DNA of 6,500 nt from an uncultured Spirochaetaceae bacterium (GCA_946410375.1 CAMKAB010000047.1:1-6500), one strand, 5' to 3'; shown: positions 1 through 6,001, counted from the stretch's first letter. Notes: generated by a model from the letters alone, not told the origin. A program made the numbers and translations.

Positions 1-49
1 TCGCCTTTATTTTCCCGCATTTTCCGTTCGTTTTCCCGAAAATTATAAA

Positions 50-78
50 TTGCACCAAATATGTTTTTCCATTAAAAT
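50..78 (+). promoter_or_regulatory. Candidate sigma-70-type promoter of mgtE
   Basis: A TTGCAC hexamer at 50-55 is followed, after exactly 17 bp, by TAAAAT at 73-78. The -10 matches the TATAAT consensus at five of six positions; the -35 keeps only the TTG. Transcription would start near 85 and give a leader of about 160 nt before the mgtE ATG at 249. T-tracts upstream (10-13, 20-23, 31-34) could assist the promoter. A second, weaker -10-like TATAAA lies at 44-49 without a good -35. This is an inference from spacing and consensus only. Confidence 0.4.
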
Positions 79-110
79 AACTGTTAATCGTTAAAAGCAA
101 AACCAAAAAA

Positions 111-240
111 CGCAATCGGACGGAGAATTTCCCTGCTCGGAGCTTCCCCTGCCCGATAAAGCCCAAAACGCAATCGGACGGAAAATCTTCTGATGAGGAA
201 TTCCCGCAGCCGGTTAAGCCTAAAAACTCGGTCGGACGGA
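111..240 (+). repeat. Three copies of a 14-bp motif at 58-bp spacing in the mgtE leader
   Basis: CGCAATCGGACGGA occurs at 111-124 and again, identical, at 169-182. A variant, CTCGGTCGGACGGA, lies at 227-240. The starts are exactly 58 bp apart each time. The two full 58-bp units (111-168 and 169-226) are about two-thirds identical along their length, including shared GCC and AAAA stretches at the end, so this looks like an old tandem duplication with the 14-bp part best preserved. The third copy runs directly into the mgtE ribosome binding site (GGAGGAA, 238-244). No M-box magnesium riboswitch consensus is visible here. Confidence 0.8.
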
Positions 241-248
241 GGAACAGC

Positions 249-1640
249 ATGGCGGACATTCAGGAAATTAAAAACACTCAGGATTCACTTGAAGAAATGC
301 TTACGGACCTGGTTCAAAGCAAGCAATACGCCAAAATAAAAGAGCTGCTCGCCGATTTAAACCCTTCCGATGTCGCATCAATCTGCAACAGCCTTGATGA
401 ACCGAGTCTGCCGATTGTTTTCCGTCTTTTACCGAAAGAAACAGCCGCCGACGCATTCGTTGAAATGGAAAGCGACATTCAGGAAATACTGATCAAAGCC
501 TTTTCGGATACCGAATTAAAGCAGGTTGTTAATGAACTCTACGTGGACGATGCGGTAGACATTGTTGAAGAAATGCCGGCAAACGTCGTAAGAAGGATTT
601 TAGCGCAGGCGACCCCCGAAAAGAGGAGCGCCATTAACGAGCTGTTAAAATATCCCGAGAACTCCGCTGGTTCAATCATGACCACGGAGTATGTTTCTCT
701 CAGAGAGGATTGGACCGTTGGAGAATGCATTTCGTTTATCAGACGAAGCGGAGTAAATAAAGAGACAATATATATCTGTTACGTAACATCAAACAGGCGT
801 CTTATGGGCTGGATATCGGTGAAAGATCTGCTTCTTGCACCCTCGGACAGCGAAAAAATATCATCCCTCATGGACGACAACGTTATCTCGGTGAATGCCC
901 TCACAGACAGAGAGGAAGTTGCAAAAATGCTAAGTTTCTATCACTTCCTCGCAATGCCGGTAACGGACAGCGAGAACAGGCTGGTGGGAATAGTAACCTT
1001 CGACGATGCTATGGACGTTATAGAAGAGGAAACAACGGAAGATATTGCGATTATGTCCGGTACCACGCCGTCCGATAAAGCGTATTTGAAGTCCACACCG
1101 TTTGAATTCTTTCTCCACAGAATCCCGTGGCTCGCGATAATGATGATTTCAGCCACATTCACGGGGATTATCATAAGCGGATTTGAATCAGCTCTTGCGG
1201 CGAATGTGCTTCTCACCGCCTTTATTCCGATGCTTATGGACACGGGAGGAAACAGCGGCTCTCAAAGTTCCGTCACTGTCATACGCGCAATTTCCCTCGG
1301 CGAGATTGAATTCAAGGACCTGCCGAAAGTCATATTGAAAGAATTTCTCACCGCGATTATGTGCGGACTGACTCTCGGAGCTGTCTGCATGCTTAAGATG
1401 TTCCTCATAGACAGACTTCTTTTGGGAAATCCCGATTTAACCCTTTCAATGATGTTAGTGGTGAGCGCCTCAATGTGCTTAACCATACTTGTGGCGAAGA
1501 TTTTAGGCGGAACGCTTCCCCTTATCGCAAAGAAACTCGGTGCGGACCCGGCTGTGATGTCAAGTCCGCTCATCACAACCTGCGTGGATGCGATATCGCT
1601 CATCGTTTACTTCACTATTGCCTCTAACGTGTTATTCTGA
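249..1640 (+). CDS. mgtE: Magnesium transporter MgtE (CBS-domain Mg2+ channel)
   Basis: MgtE is an inner-membrane Mg2+-selective channel that works as a dimer; its cytosolic domains sense Mg2+ and close the pore when internal Mg2+ is high. The 463-residue protein has the standard layout: an acidic helical MgtE N domain (about 20-130), the family motif YPENSAGSIM (135-144) opening the paired CBS domains (about 138-260), and a C-terminal membrane domain (about 285-463) with five hydrophobic segments. The pore signature PMLMDTGGNSGSQSS is at 327-341. Asp433 (in GADPAV) and Asp447 (in TTCVDAIS) are 14 residues apart and correspond, by family knowledge, to the pore aspartates D418 and D432 of the Thermus protein. 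Length matches the usual 450-460 residues. The ATG has a strong GGAGGAA six bases upstream. It stands alone on the plus strand, converging with argH, so it is probably monocistronic. No damage is seen. Confidence 0.96.
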   Translation: MADIQEIKNTQDSLEEMLTDLVQSKQYAKIKELLADLNPSDVASICNSLDEPSLPIVFRLLPKETAADAFVEMESDIQEILIKAFSDTELKQVVNELYVDDAVDIVEEMPANVVRRILAQATPEKRSAINELLKYPENSAGSIMTTEYVSLREDWTVGECISFIRRSGVNKETIYICYVTSNRRLMGWISVKDLLLAPSDSEKISSLMDDNVISVNALTDREEVAKMLSFYHFLAMPVTDSENRLVGIVTFDDAMDVIEEETTEDIAIMSGTTPSDKAYLKSTPFEFFLHRIPWLAIMMISATFTGIIISGFESALAANVLLTAFIPMLMDTGGNSGSQSSVTVIRAISLGEIEFKDLPKVILKEFLTAIMCGLTLGAVCMLKMFLIDRLLLGNPDLTLSMMLVVSASMCLTILVAKILGGTLPLIAKKLGADPAVMSSPLITTCVDAISLIVYFTIASNVLF

Positions 1641-1749
1641 AAAGTTTCGTCATTATAAGAAAACTATTATGAGGAAAAGAGATATGAAACAAGGGAACTC
1701 CTCCCCGGGCGTTTTCTTCTTTATCGTCTTTAAACTTTTTATAGTATTT

Positions 1750-3129
1750 TTAAGACTCTTTCAGAACCTTCTCCAAATAGACTATTTGTTCGCGTACGGA
1801 AGATTCGCTCGTTCCGCCGTAAGACGTGCGCCGTTCAACACATGTTTTTATATCTATCGCACCGTACACCGACTCATCAAACAGGACGCTGAAGTTCTTA
1901 TACTCCTCCAGCGACAGATTTTCCAGTATTTTTCCCTGAACAATGCAATAAGACACAATTCTTCCCGAAATTTTGTACGCATCACGGAACGCCATTCCTC
2001 GTCCGACAAGATAATCAGCCAAATCAGTGGCGTTCATAAAACCTTTTCTCGCGGCGTTCATCATAGCTTCCTTGTGAACAGCGAGACTTTCAAACATACC
2101 GGTGAACACTTCCAGAGAAACCTTCACCGTATCCGATGCATCAAAAAGCGCTTCCTTATCCTCCTGCATATCCTTATTGTACGCAAGAGGCAAGCCTTTA
2201 AGCGTTGTTAAAAGGGAAACAAGAGAACCGTACACCCTGCCCGTCTTTCCTCTGCACAGCTCAGCCATATCGGAATTTTTTTTCTGCGGCATAATGGACG
2301 AACCGGTGGAATACGCGTCGGACATTTCAATAAAGGCGAATTCCCAACTTGACCAGAGAATCAATTCCTCTGAAAAACGGCTTAAATGCGGCATAATAAG
2401 AGAAGCGGCGCTTAAAAACTCCACACAAAAATCCCTGTCGGAAACTCCGTCCATGCTGTTTCTGCACGGCTCGGAAAAACCTAAATTTTGAGCTTCAAAA
2501 AACCTGTCCGTGTCGTACGTTGTTCCTGCAAGAGCGCATGAGCCGATTGGAGAAATATTTATTCTCTTTATGCAATCTTCTAACCGCCCGATGTCCCGAA
2601 GAAACATAAACGCATACGCAAGAATGTGATGACTGAAAAGAATCGGCTGGGCGTGTTGCAAATGAGTATATCCCGGCATTATCGCATCAAGGTTTTCTTC
2701 CGCTCTGTTTTTAATAACGCCAATCAACGCTTTAAGCTTACCGATTACCTCTTTCGCCGTTTTTCTCGTATACAAACGAACATCCAGCGCCACCTGATCG
2801 TTTCTGGAACGGGCGGTATGAAGCTTTTTACCTGCATCTCCGATTCGTTCGGTGAGCACTTCTTCCACAAACATATGAATGTCTTCCGCCGAGGAAGATA
2901 TTTCAAGCTTTCCCGTTTGCAAATCGGAAAGAATGGTTTTCAAGCCGTTTTCTATAGACAAACGTTCCTCAAAGGAGATAATACCCTGCTTTTCAAGCAT
3001 TTTCGCATGCACGATGCTTCCCGTTATATCCTCTTCGTACATCCTTGAATCAAACGAAATTGAAGAATTGAAGCTGTCAGCGATTTTATCAACTCTCGCT
3101 TCGGTTCTGCCCGCCCACATTTTTTTCAT
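1750..3129 (-). CDS. argH: Argininosuccinate lyase
   Basis: This cytosolic homotetrameric enzyme cleaves argininosuccinate into arginine and fumarate, the last step of arginine synthesis. The 459-residue product has the usual family length and all fumarase/aspartase-superfamily signatures: the N-terminal MKKMWAGR (family norm is close to WGGR), TARSRNDQ (105-112), GYTHLQHAQP (153-162, with the conserved His156), and the catalytic serine loop GSSIMPQKKNSD (276-287). The C-terminal part has the usual DLADYLV and YGGT segments. One oddity is Ser286, where most family members have Pro in QKKNPD; it may be a lineage variant. The ATG at 3129 is preceded by AAAGGGTG (3135-3142 on the complement) at good spacing, and the start matches the MKKLWGGR starts of relatives; Met4 is a less likely alternative. 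It follows argG in the same direction, but a terminator and 451 bp separate them, so it is likely transcribed from its own promoter. Confidence 0.97.
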   Translation of the reverse strand: MKKMWAGRTEARVDKIADSFNSSISFDSRMYEEDITGSIVHAKMLEKQGIISFEERLSIENGLKTILSDLQTGKLEISSSAEDIHMFVEEVLTERIGDAGKKLHTARSRNDQVALDVRLYTRKTAKEVIGKLKALIGVIKNRAEENLDAIMPGYTHLQHAQPILFSHHILAYAFMFLRDIGRLEDCIKRINISPIGSCALAGTTYDTDRFFEAQNLGFSEPCRNSMDGVSDRDFCVEFLSAASLIMPHLSRFSEELILWSSWEFAFIEMSDAYSTGSSIMPQKKNSDMAELCRGKTGRVYGSLVSLLTTLKGLPLAYNKDMQEDKEALFDASDTVKVSLEVFTGMFESLAVHKEAMMNAARKGFMNATDLADYLVGRGMAFRDAYKISGRIVSYCIVQGKILENLSLEEYKNFSVLFDESVYGAIDIKTCVERRTSYGGTSESSVREQIVYLEKVLKES

Positions 3130-3170
3130 ACAATCACCCTTTCTTGCATTTGCTTTTTTTGATTTAAACT

Positions 3171-3249
3171 AAAAACGTCCGACAATAAAAACATCCGACC
3201 ACAAAAACGTTCAATTATAAAACATCCGACAATACAAACATCCGATTAC
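3171..3249 (-). repeat. Five tandem 16-bp repeats upstream of argH
   Basis: Five adjacent units lie at 3171-3186, 3187-3202, 3203-3218, 3219-3233 (one base short) and 3234-3249. Read towards argH, the unit is approximately ATTGTCGGAYGTTTTT. Four of the five keep TCGGACG or TCGGATG followed by a T run; the middle one has diverged to TTGAACG. The array starts 42 bp upstream of the argH start codon and covers the region where its promoter should lie. It could be an operator array, a slipped-strand tandem repeat, or decayed repetitive DNA; the sequence alone does not decide. Confidence 0.8.
3214..3219 (-). promoter_or_regulatory. Candidate -10 box of an argH promoter
   Basis: Read on the minus strand, a perfect TATAAT is formed at the junction of the third and fourth 16-bp repeat units. 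It would start transcription about 78 nt upstream of the argH ATG. The -35 position 16-18 bp upstream falls in a GGATGTTT sequence and is a poor match, so an activator or a different promoter is possible. Support comes mainly from its position between the upstream terminator (3278-3310) and argH, where a promoter is needed. Confidence 0.35.
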
Positions 3250-3277
3250 AACGGCTTTCAGCCTTCAGAATTTCCGC

Positions 3278-3310
3278 AAAAAACTTCAGAGTGCATTTCT
3301 GCACCCTGAA
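3278..3310 (-). terminator. Rho-independent terminator of the argF-argG transcript
   Basis: On the minus strand the sequence forms an 11-bp stem, TTCAGGGTGCA pairing with TGCACTCTGAA, with one G-U wobble. It is closed by a GAAA (GNRA) tetraloop and followed after a single G by six T residues. This is a textbook intrinsic terminator. It lies about 270 nt downstream of the argG stop and upstream of the argH repeat array. On the plus strand the same stem has an A-C mismatch and a T run after a 4-nt gap, so it is clearly better in the minus direction. The long distance to argG leaves open that it works as an attenuator if another promoter lies between 3311 and 3580. Confidence 0.8.
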
Positions 3311-3371
3311 TCACTTTTTTAAATAATCATATTTTAAGAATATACGATAACGATGCTGCCATGCACATCTA

Positions 3372-3533
3372 TCCCGCAATGCTTTCCCGCAATGCGCGCT
3401 GCTACTGATTTTTCAAACCCGTACGCCGAACTTTACGCCTGCAACATGCTAAAAAACATTGTTTGCGTAATTTTCAAACCCGCAAAAGCGATTAAACACC
3501 GCTATACCGTAAATCTTTCCCGCAATGTGCGCT
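3372..3533. repeat. Scattered short direct repeats in the argG 3' region
   Basis: A 19-bp sequence, CTTTCCCGCAATGYGCGCT, occurs at 3382-3400 and 3515-3533 with one difference. The shorter core TCCCGCAATG is also found at 3372-3381. A second pair, TTTTCAAACCCG, is at 3410-3421 and 3471-3482. The stretch 3311-3580 has no convincing gene: the only modest plus-strand ORF (3353-3541) has no ribosome binding site and no recognisable protein character. It is probably the remnant of a non-coding repeat region forming a long 3' untranslated region of argG. Confidence 0.6.
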
Positions 3534-3580
3534 ATTCGTAAACCCGGAATGAACTTCTCGCGCTATCAAAGTATTTAAAC

Positions 3581-4801
3581 TTACAGCGCACCCTGCTCTC
3601 TCAGCGCCTGAACCTTTGTGGAAAGACCCCAAAGATTGATAAACCCTTCCGCATCTTTCTGATTATAGTCGCTCTCGCCGAACGTTACCAGATTCTCGCT
3701 GTACAACGAATACGGAGAAGAAAGCCCCGCAGGAATAATATTCCCCTTATAAAGTTTAAGCTTAACATCACCCGTTACATACTTGTTGGATTCGTTAGCA
3801 AACGCGGTAAGCGCTTCCTGAAGCGGACTGAACCACTTTCCGTTGTAAATCAGATCCGCGTAATCCACAGCGAGCTTCTGTTTTAAATGAAGCGTATCTT
3901 TATCCACCGTAATCATTTCAAGCTGCTCATGAGCCTTATAAAGTATGGTTCCGCCCGGAGTTTCATACACGCCCCTGTCTTTCATCCCTACAAGGCGGTT
4001 CTCCACAATATCAATAATTCCAACCCCGTGCTTTCCGCCGATTTTGTTCAGTTCCTCAATAATAAGGCTAGCCTTCATCTCCTTTCCGTTCAGAGCCGTA
4101 GGAGCGCCTGCCTTAAAGCTCAGCGTTACGTATTCCGGCGTATCAGGAGCCTTAAACGGAGACACTCCCATCTCCAAAAAGCCCTCCTTATCGTACTGCG
4201 GCTCATTAGCGATATCTTCCAAATCAAGACCCTCATGGCTCAAATGCCAAAGATTCTTATCCTTTGAATAGCTTGTCTCCCTGGAAATCTTAAGCGGCAC
4301 ATTATGAGCCTCCGCGTAGTCTATCTCCTCATCCCTGCTCTTAATTGACCATTCCCTCCACGGAGCGATAATCTTCATACCCGGAGCGAAACGCTTGATT
4401 GCAAGCTCGAAACGCACCTGATCGTTCCCCTTGCCGGTTGCGCCGTGGCAGATAGCGTCTGCGCCCTCCGAAAGAGCCACCTCAGCCAGCTTTCTGCCGA
4501 TAATAGGACGCGCAAAAGCAGTACCGAGCAGGTAGGTTTCATATTTCGCCCCCATCTTCAAAGACGGAATGATAACCTCATCCACCATCTCGTCTATCAA
4601 ATCCGCCACAATCAGCTTGCTCGCACCCGTTTTGAGAGCCTTCTCTTCGAGCCCTTCAAGCTCATCCGCCTGTCCGACATTTCCCGACACCGCAATAATC
4701 TCGGGATTGTTATAATTCTCTTTAAGCCAAGGAATAATAATAGACGTATCAAGACCGCCCGAATACGCCAGCACAATTTTCTTAATATCTTTCTTTTCCA
4801 T
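3581..4801 (-). CDS. argG: Argininosuccinate synthase
   Basis: This cytosolic tetrameric enzyme joins citrulline and aspartate using ATP (forming AMP and PPi) to make argininosuccinate. From the start chosen here the product is 406 residues, the normal bacterial length. The N-type ATP pyrophosphatase loop AYSGGLDTS is at 12-20, YETYLLGTAFARP at 87-99, the citrulline/aspartate-binding CHGATGKGNDQVRFE at 118-132, and VYETPGGTILYKAHEQLE begins at about 278. The reading frame stays open for 43 more codons to an ATG at 4930, but I reject that start: the extra residues come from the hairpin element, are basic and low in complexity, and are not part of the family. The ATG at 4801 opens MEKKDIKKIVLAYSGG as in relatives and has AAAAGGAGA (complement of 4807-4815) six bases upstream. 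It lies downstream of argF in the same direction and its transcript probably ends at the hairpin at 3278-3310. Confidence 0.97.
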   Translation of the reverse strand: MEKKDIKKIVLAYSGGLDTSIIIPWLKENYNNPEIIAVSGNVGQADELEGLEEKALKTGASKLIVADLIDEMVDEVIIPSLKMGAKYETYLLGTAFARPIIGRKLAEVALSEGADAICHGATGKGNDQVRFELAIKRFAPGMKIIAPWREWSIKSRDEEIDYAEAHNVPLKISRETSYSKDKNLWHLSHEGLDLEDIANEPQYDKEGFLEMGVSPFKAPDTPEYVTLSFKAGAPTALNGKEMKASLIIEELNKIGGKHGVGIIDIVENRLVGMKDRGVYETPGGTILYKAHEQLEMITVDKDTLHLKQKLAVDYADLIYNGKWFSPLQEALTAFANESNKYVTGDVKLKLYKGNIIPAGLSSPYSLYSENLVTFGESDYNQKDAEGFINLWGLSTKVQALREQGAL

Positions 4802-4838
4802 CTTTTTCTCCTTTTGCAGAGGCTTTTTCTCCTCTTGC
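4802..4838 (-). repeat. Duplicated Shine-Dalgarno block before argG
   Basis: Read on the minus strand, GCAAGAGGAGAAAAAG (complement of 4823-4838) and GCAAAAGGAGAAAAAG (complement of 4802-4817) are direct repeats 21 bp apart with a single mismatch. The copy next to the ATG is the functional ribosome binding site. The outer copy also contains AGGAG but has no start codon at the right distance. AGAGG and CCTCT between the copies can pair, which could partly hide the outer site. It may reflect duplication at the edge of the adjoining hairpin element. Confidence 0.65.
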
Positions 4839-4925
4839 GGGGGAAAAGTCCCCCTCGGCCGCACTTTGTTGCGTCCTACCCCCTTTCCTAAGGGGAAACC
4901 CCTTAAAATCCCCTCTCCGACAGAG
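4839..4925 (-). repeat. GC-rich triple-hairpin element in the argF-argG gap, probably an interspersed repeat
   Basis: Three perfect hairpins follow one another. At 4889-4905 a 7-bp stem (TAAGGGG/CCCCTTA) has a 3-nt loop; at 4860-4873 CGCA/TGCG has a 6-nt loop; at 4839-4854 a 6-bp stem (GGGGGA/TCCCCC) has a 4-nt loop. On the minus strand none is followed by a U run, so they are not intrinsic terminators. The base use (G and C runs) is unlike the flanking genes. Its translation in one minus frame (GDFKGFPLRKGGRTQQSAAE) resembles, from memory, short spurious proteins annotated in many gut Firmicutes, which suggests a dispersed repeat family. Only one copy is in this window and outer borders are approximate. 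Confidence 0.6.
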
Positions 4926-4996
4926 CGCACAACATCTCATCGAATCACGCTCCGCCGATAAAGCGTTTTCTCTTACGTACCGCAAGTACCGCGATG

Positions 4997-6001
4997 TCAC
5001 AGCGTTAAAGCCATAACAGCCTTAATCGTATGCATACGGTTCTCCGCCTCGTCAAACACCACGGACTGCTTAGATGTGAACACCTCGTCCGTAACTTCCA
5101 TGCAATCAAGGCCGAATTTTTCATAGATCTCACGACCGATGGAAGTGTTCAAATCGTGGAAAGACGGCAGGCAATGCATGAAAATCGCATTTTCTCCCGC
5201 ATTATTCATTATCTCTTTCGTCACTCTGTAAGGAAGCAGGTCCTCTATTCTCTCTTTCCACGCCTCCGCAGGCTCTCCCATGGAAACCCAGACATCCGTG
5301 TAAATCACATCGGCGTTTTTCGTGGCTTCAAAGGCATCGGAACAGAACTTAACGCTACCTCCGGAAGTTTTGCAAATATCCTTGCAAACATCTGTTAATT
5401 CTTTACCCGGGAAATACTTGGGATTGGAACAAGCAACAAAATTCATTCCCATTTTACTGCATCCCACCATCAGGGAATTCCCCATATTAAAACGCGCATC
5501 CCCCATAAAAACAAGAGTTTTCCCCTTCAAAGAACCGAAATGTTCCTTAACTGTTAAAAGATCGGCGAGAACCTGTGTCGGGTGGAACTCGTTCGTAAGC
5601 CCGTTCCAAACAGGAACACCAGAGCATTTAGCAAGAATATCCACATTCTCCTGCCCGTAGCCTCGATACTCGATCCCGTCAAACGTCCTACCCAACACCT
5701 TTGCGGTGTCTTCGATACTTTCTTTTTTACCCATCTGAGAACCGGACGGATCAAGATACACCGTATTCATACCTAAGTCGTACGCAGCCACTTCAAAAGC
5801 GCAACGCGTTCTCGTACTGGTTTTTTCAAAAAGCAACGCTATTGTTTTGCCCTTGAACATCTGATGAGGAACGCCCCGCTTTTTTTCCGCTTTCAACGCG
5901 GCAGACACATTCAGCATTTCCTCAATCTCTTCCGCACTGAAATCAAGCAGTTTTAAGAAACTTTTTCCTTTGAACTGCTTCGGCAATTCGTTAATATTCA
6001 T
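4997..6001 (-). CDS. argF: Ornithine carbamoyltransferase (ArcB/ArgI-like long type)
   Basis: This cytosolic trimer transfers the carbamoyl group from carbamoyl phosphate to ornithine, giving citrulline; in arginine breakdown the same reaction can run backwards. The carbamoyl-phosphate loop STRTR is at 62-66, HPTQ at 140-143, the ornithine-closing SMG loop (DVWVSMGE) at 236-243, the catalytic HCLP at 276-279, and the conserved C-terminal Arg322 in ENRMHTIKAVM. The length (334) and the GSQMGKKESIEDTAKVLGR segment (87-105) place it with the long enzymes typified by E. coli ArgI/ArgF and catabolic ArcB, rather than the shorter Bacillus ArgF. No arcA or arcC is in view, while argG and argH are, so a biosynthetic or citrulline-recycling role is favoured. 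The ATG has GAGGTG (complement of 6007-6012) five bases upstream. The 46 bp to the permease contain no terminator, so the two are probably co-transcribed. Confidence 0.96.
   Translation of the reverse strand: MNINELPKQFKGKSFLKLLDFSAEEIEEMLNVSAALKAEKKRGVPHQMFKGKTIALLFEKTSTRTRCAFEVAAYDLGMNTVYLDPSGSQMGKKESIEDTAKVLGRTFDGIEYRGYGQENVDILAKCSGVPVWNGLTNEFHPTQVLADLLTVKEHFGSLKGKTLVFMGDARFNMGNSLMVGCSKMGMNFVACSNPKYFPGKELTDVCKDICKTSGGSVKFCSDAFEATKNADVIYTDVWVSMGEPAEAWKERIEDLLPYRVTKEIMNNAGENAIFMHCLPSFHDLNTSIGREIYEKFGLDCMEVTDEVFTSKQSVVFDEAENRMHTIKAVMALTL

Noticed and set aside
111..240. CRISPR-like array in the mgtE leader
   Set aside because: Repeat part is only 14 bp with one diverged copy, the intervening segments are themselves similar to each other, and no cas genes are present.
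1641..1749. Possible bidirectional terminator between the converging mgtE and argH genes
   Set aside because: Only an AT-rich 8-bp hairpin with a mismatch (1651-1673) and a weak GGGA/TCCC stem near 1694-1706 are visible; neither has a proper GC stem followed directly by a U run, so no terminator is called.
1588..2211. Plus-strand ORF of 207 codons overlapping mgtE and argH
   Set aside because: It lies antisense to the well-supported argH gene and overlaps the mgtE end; its translation shows no domain and it has no ribosome binding site.
3171..3249. CRISPR or origin-type iteron array upstream of argH
   Set aside because: Units are directly adjacent without spacers, so not CRISPR; no replication initiator gene is nearby, so iterons are not supported.
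3278..3310. T-box leader signal before argH (AGGGTG within the hairpin)
   Set aside because: Only the six bases AGGGTG match the T-box core; the rest of the conserved AGGGTGGNACCGCG and an upstream specifier stem are missing. The hairpin is fully explained as an intrinsic terminator.
3329..3343. Imperfect AT-rich palindrome (ATATT-TTAAG-AATAT) as an ArgR operator
   Set aside because: It lacks the TGAAT and ATTCA half-sites of ARG boxes, and short AT palindromes are expected by chance in such DNA.
3353..3541. Plus-strand ORF of 62 codons in the argG-argH gap
   Set aside because: No ribosome binding site, made largely of the direct repeats there, and no protein-like character; treated as chance.
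4445..4891. Plus-strand ORF of 148 codons antisense to argG and the hairpin element
   Set aside because: Shadow of the argG frame; low-complexity Leu/Phe/Arg-rich translation with no recognisable family.
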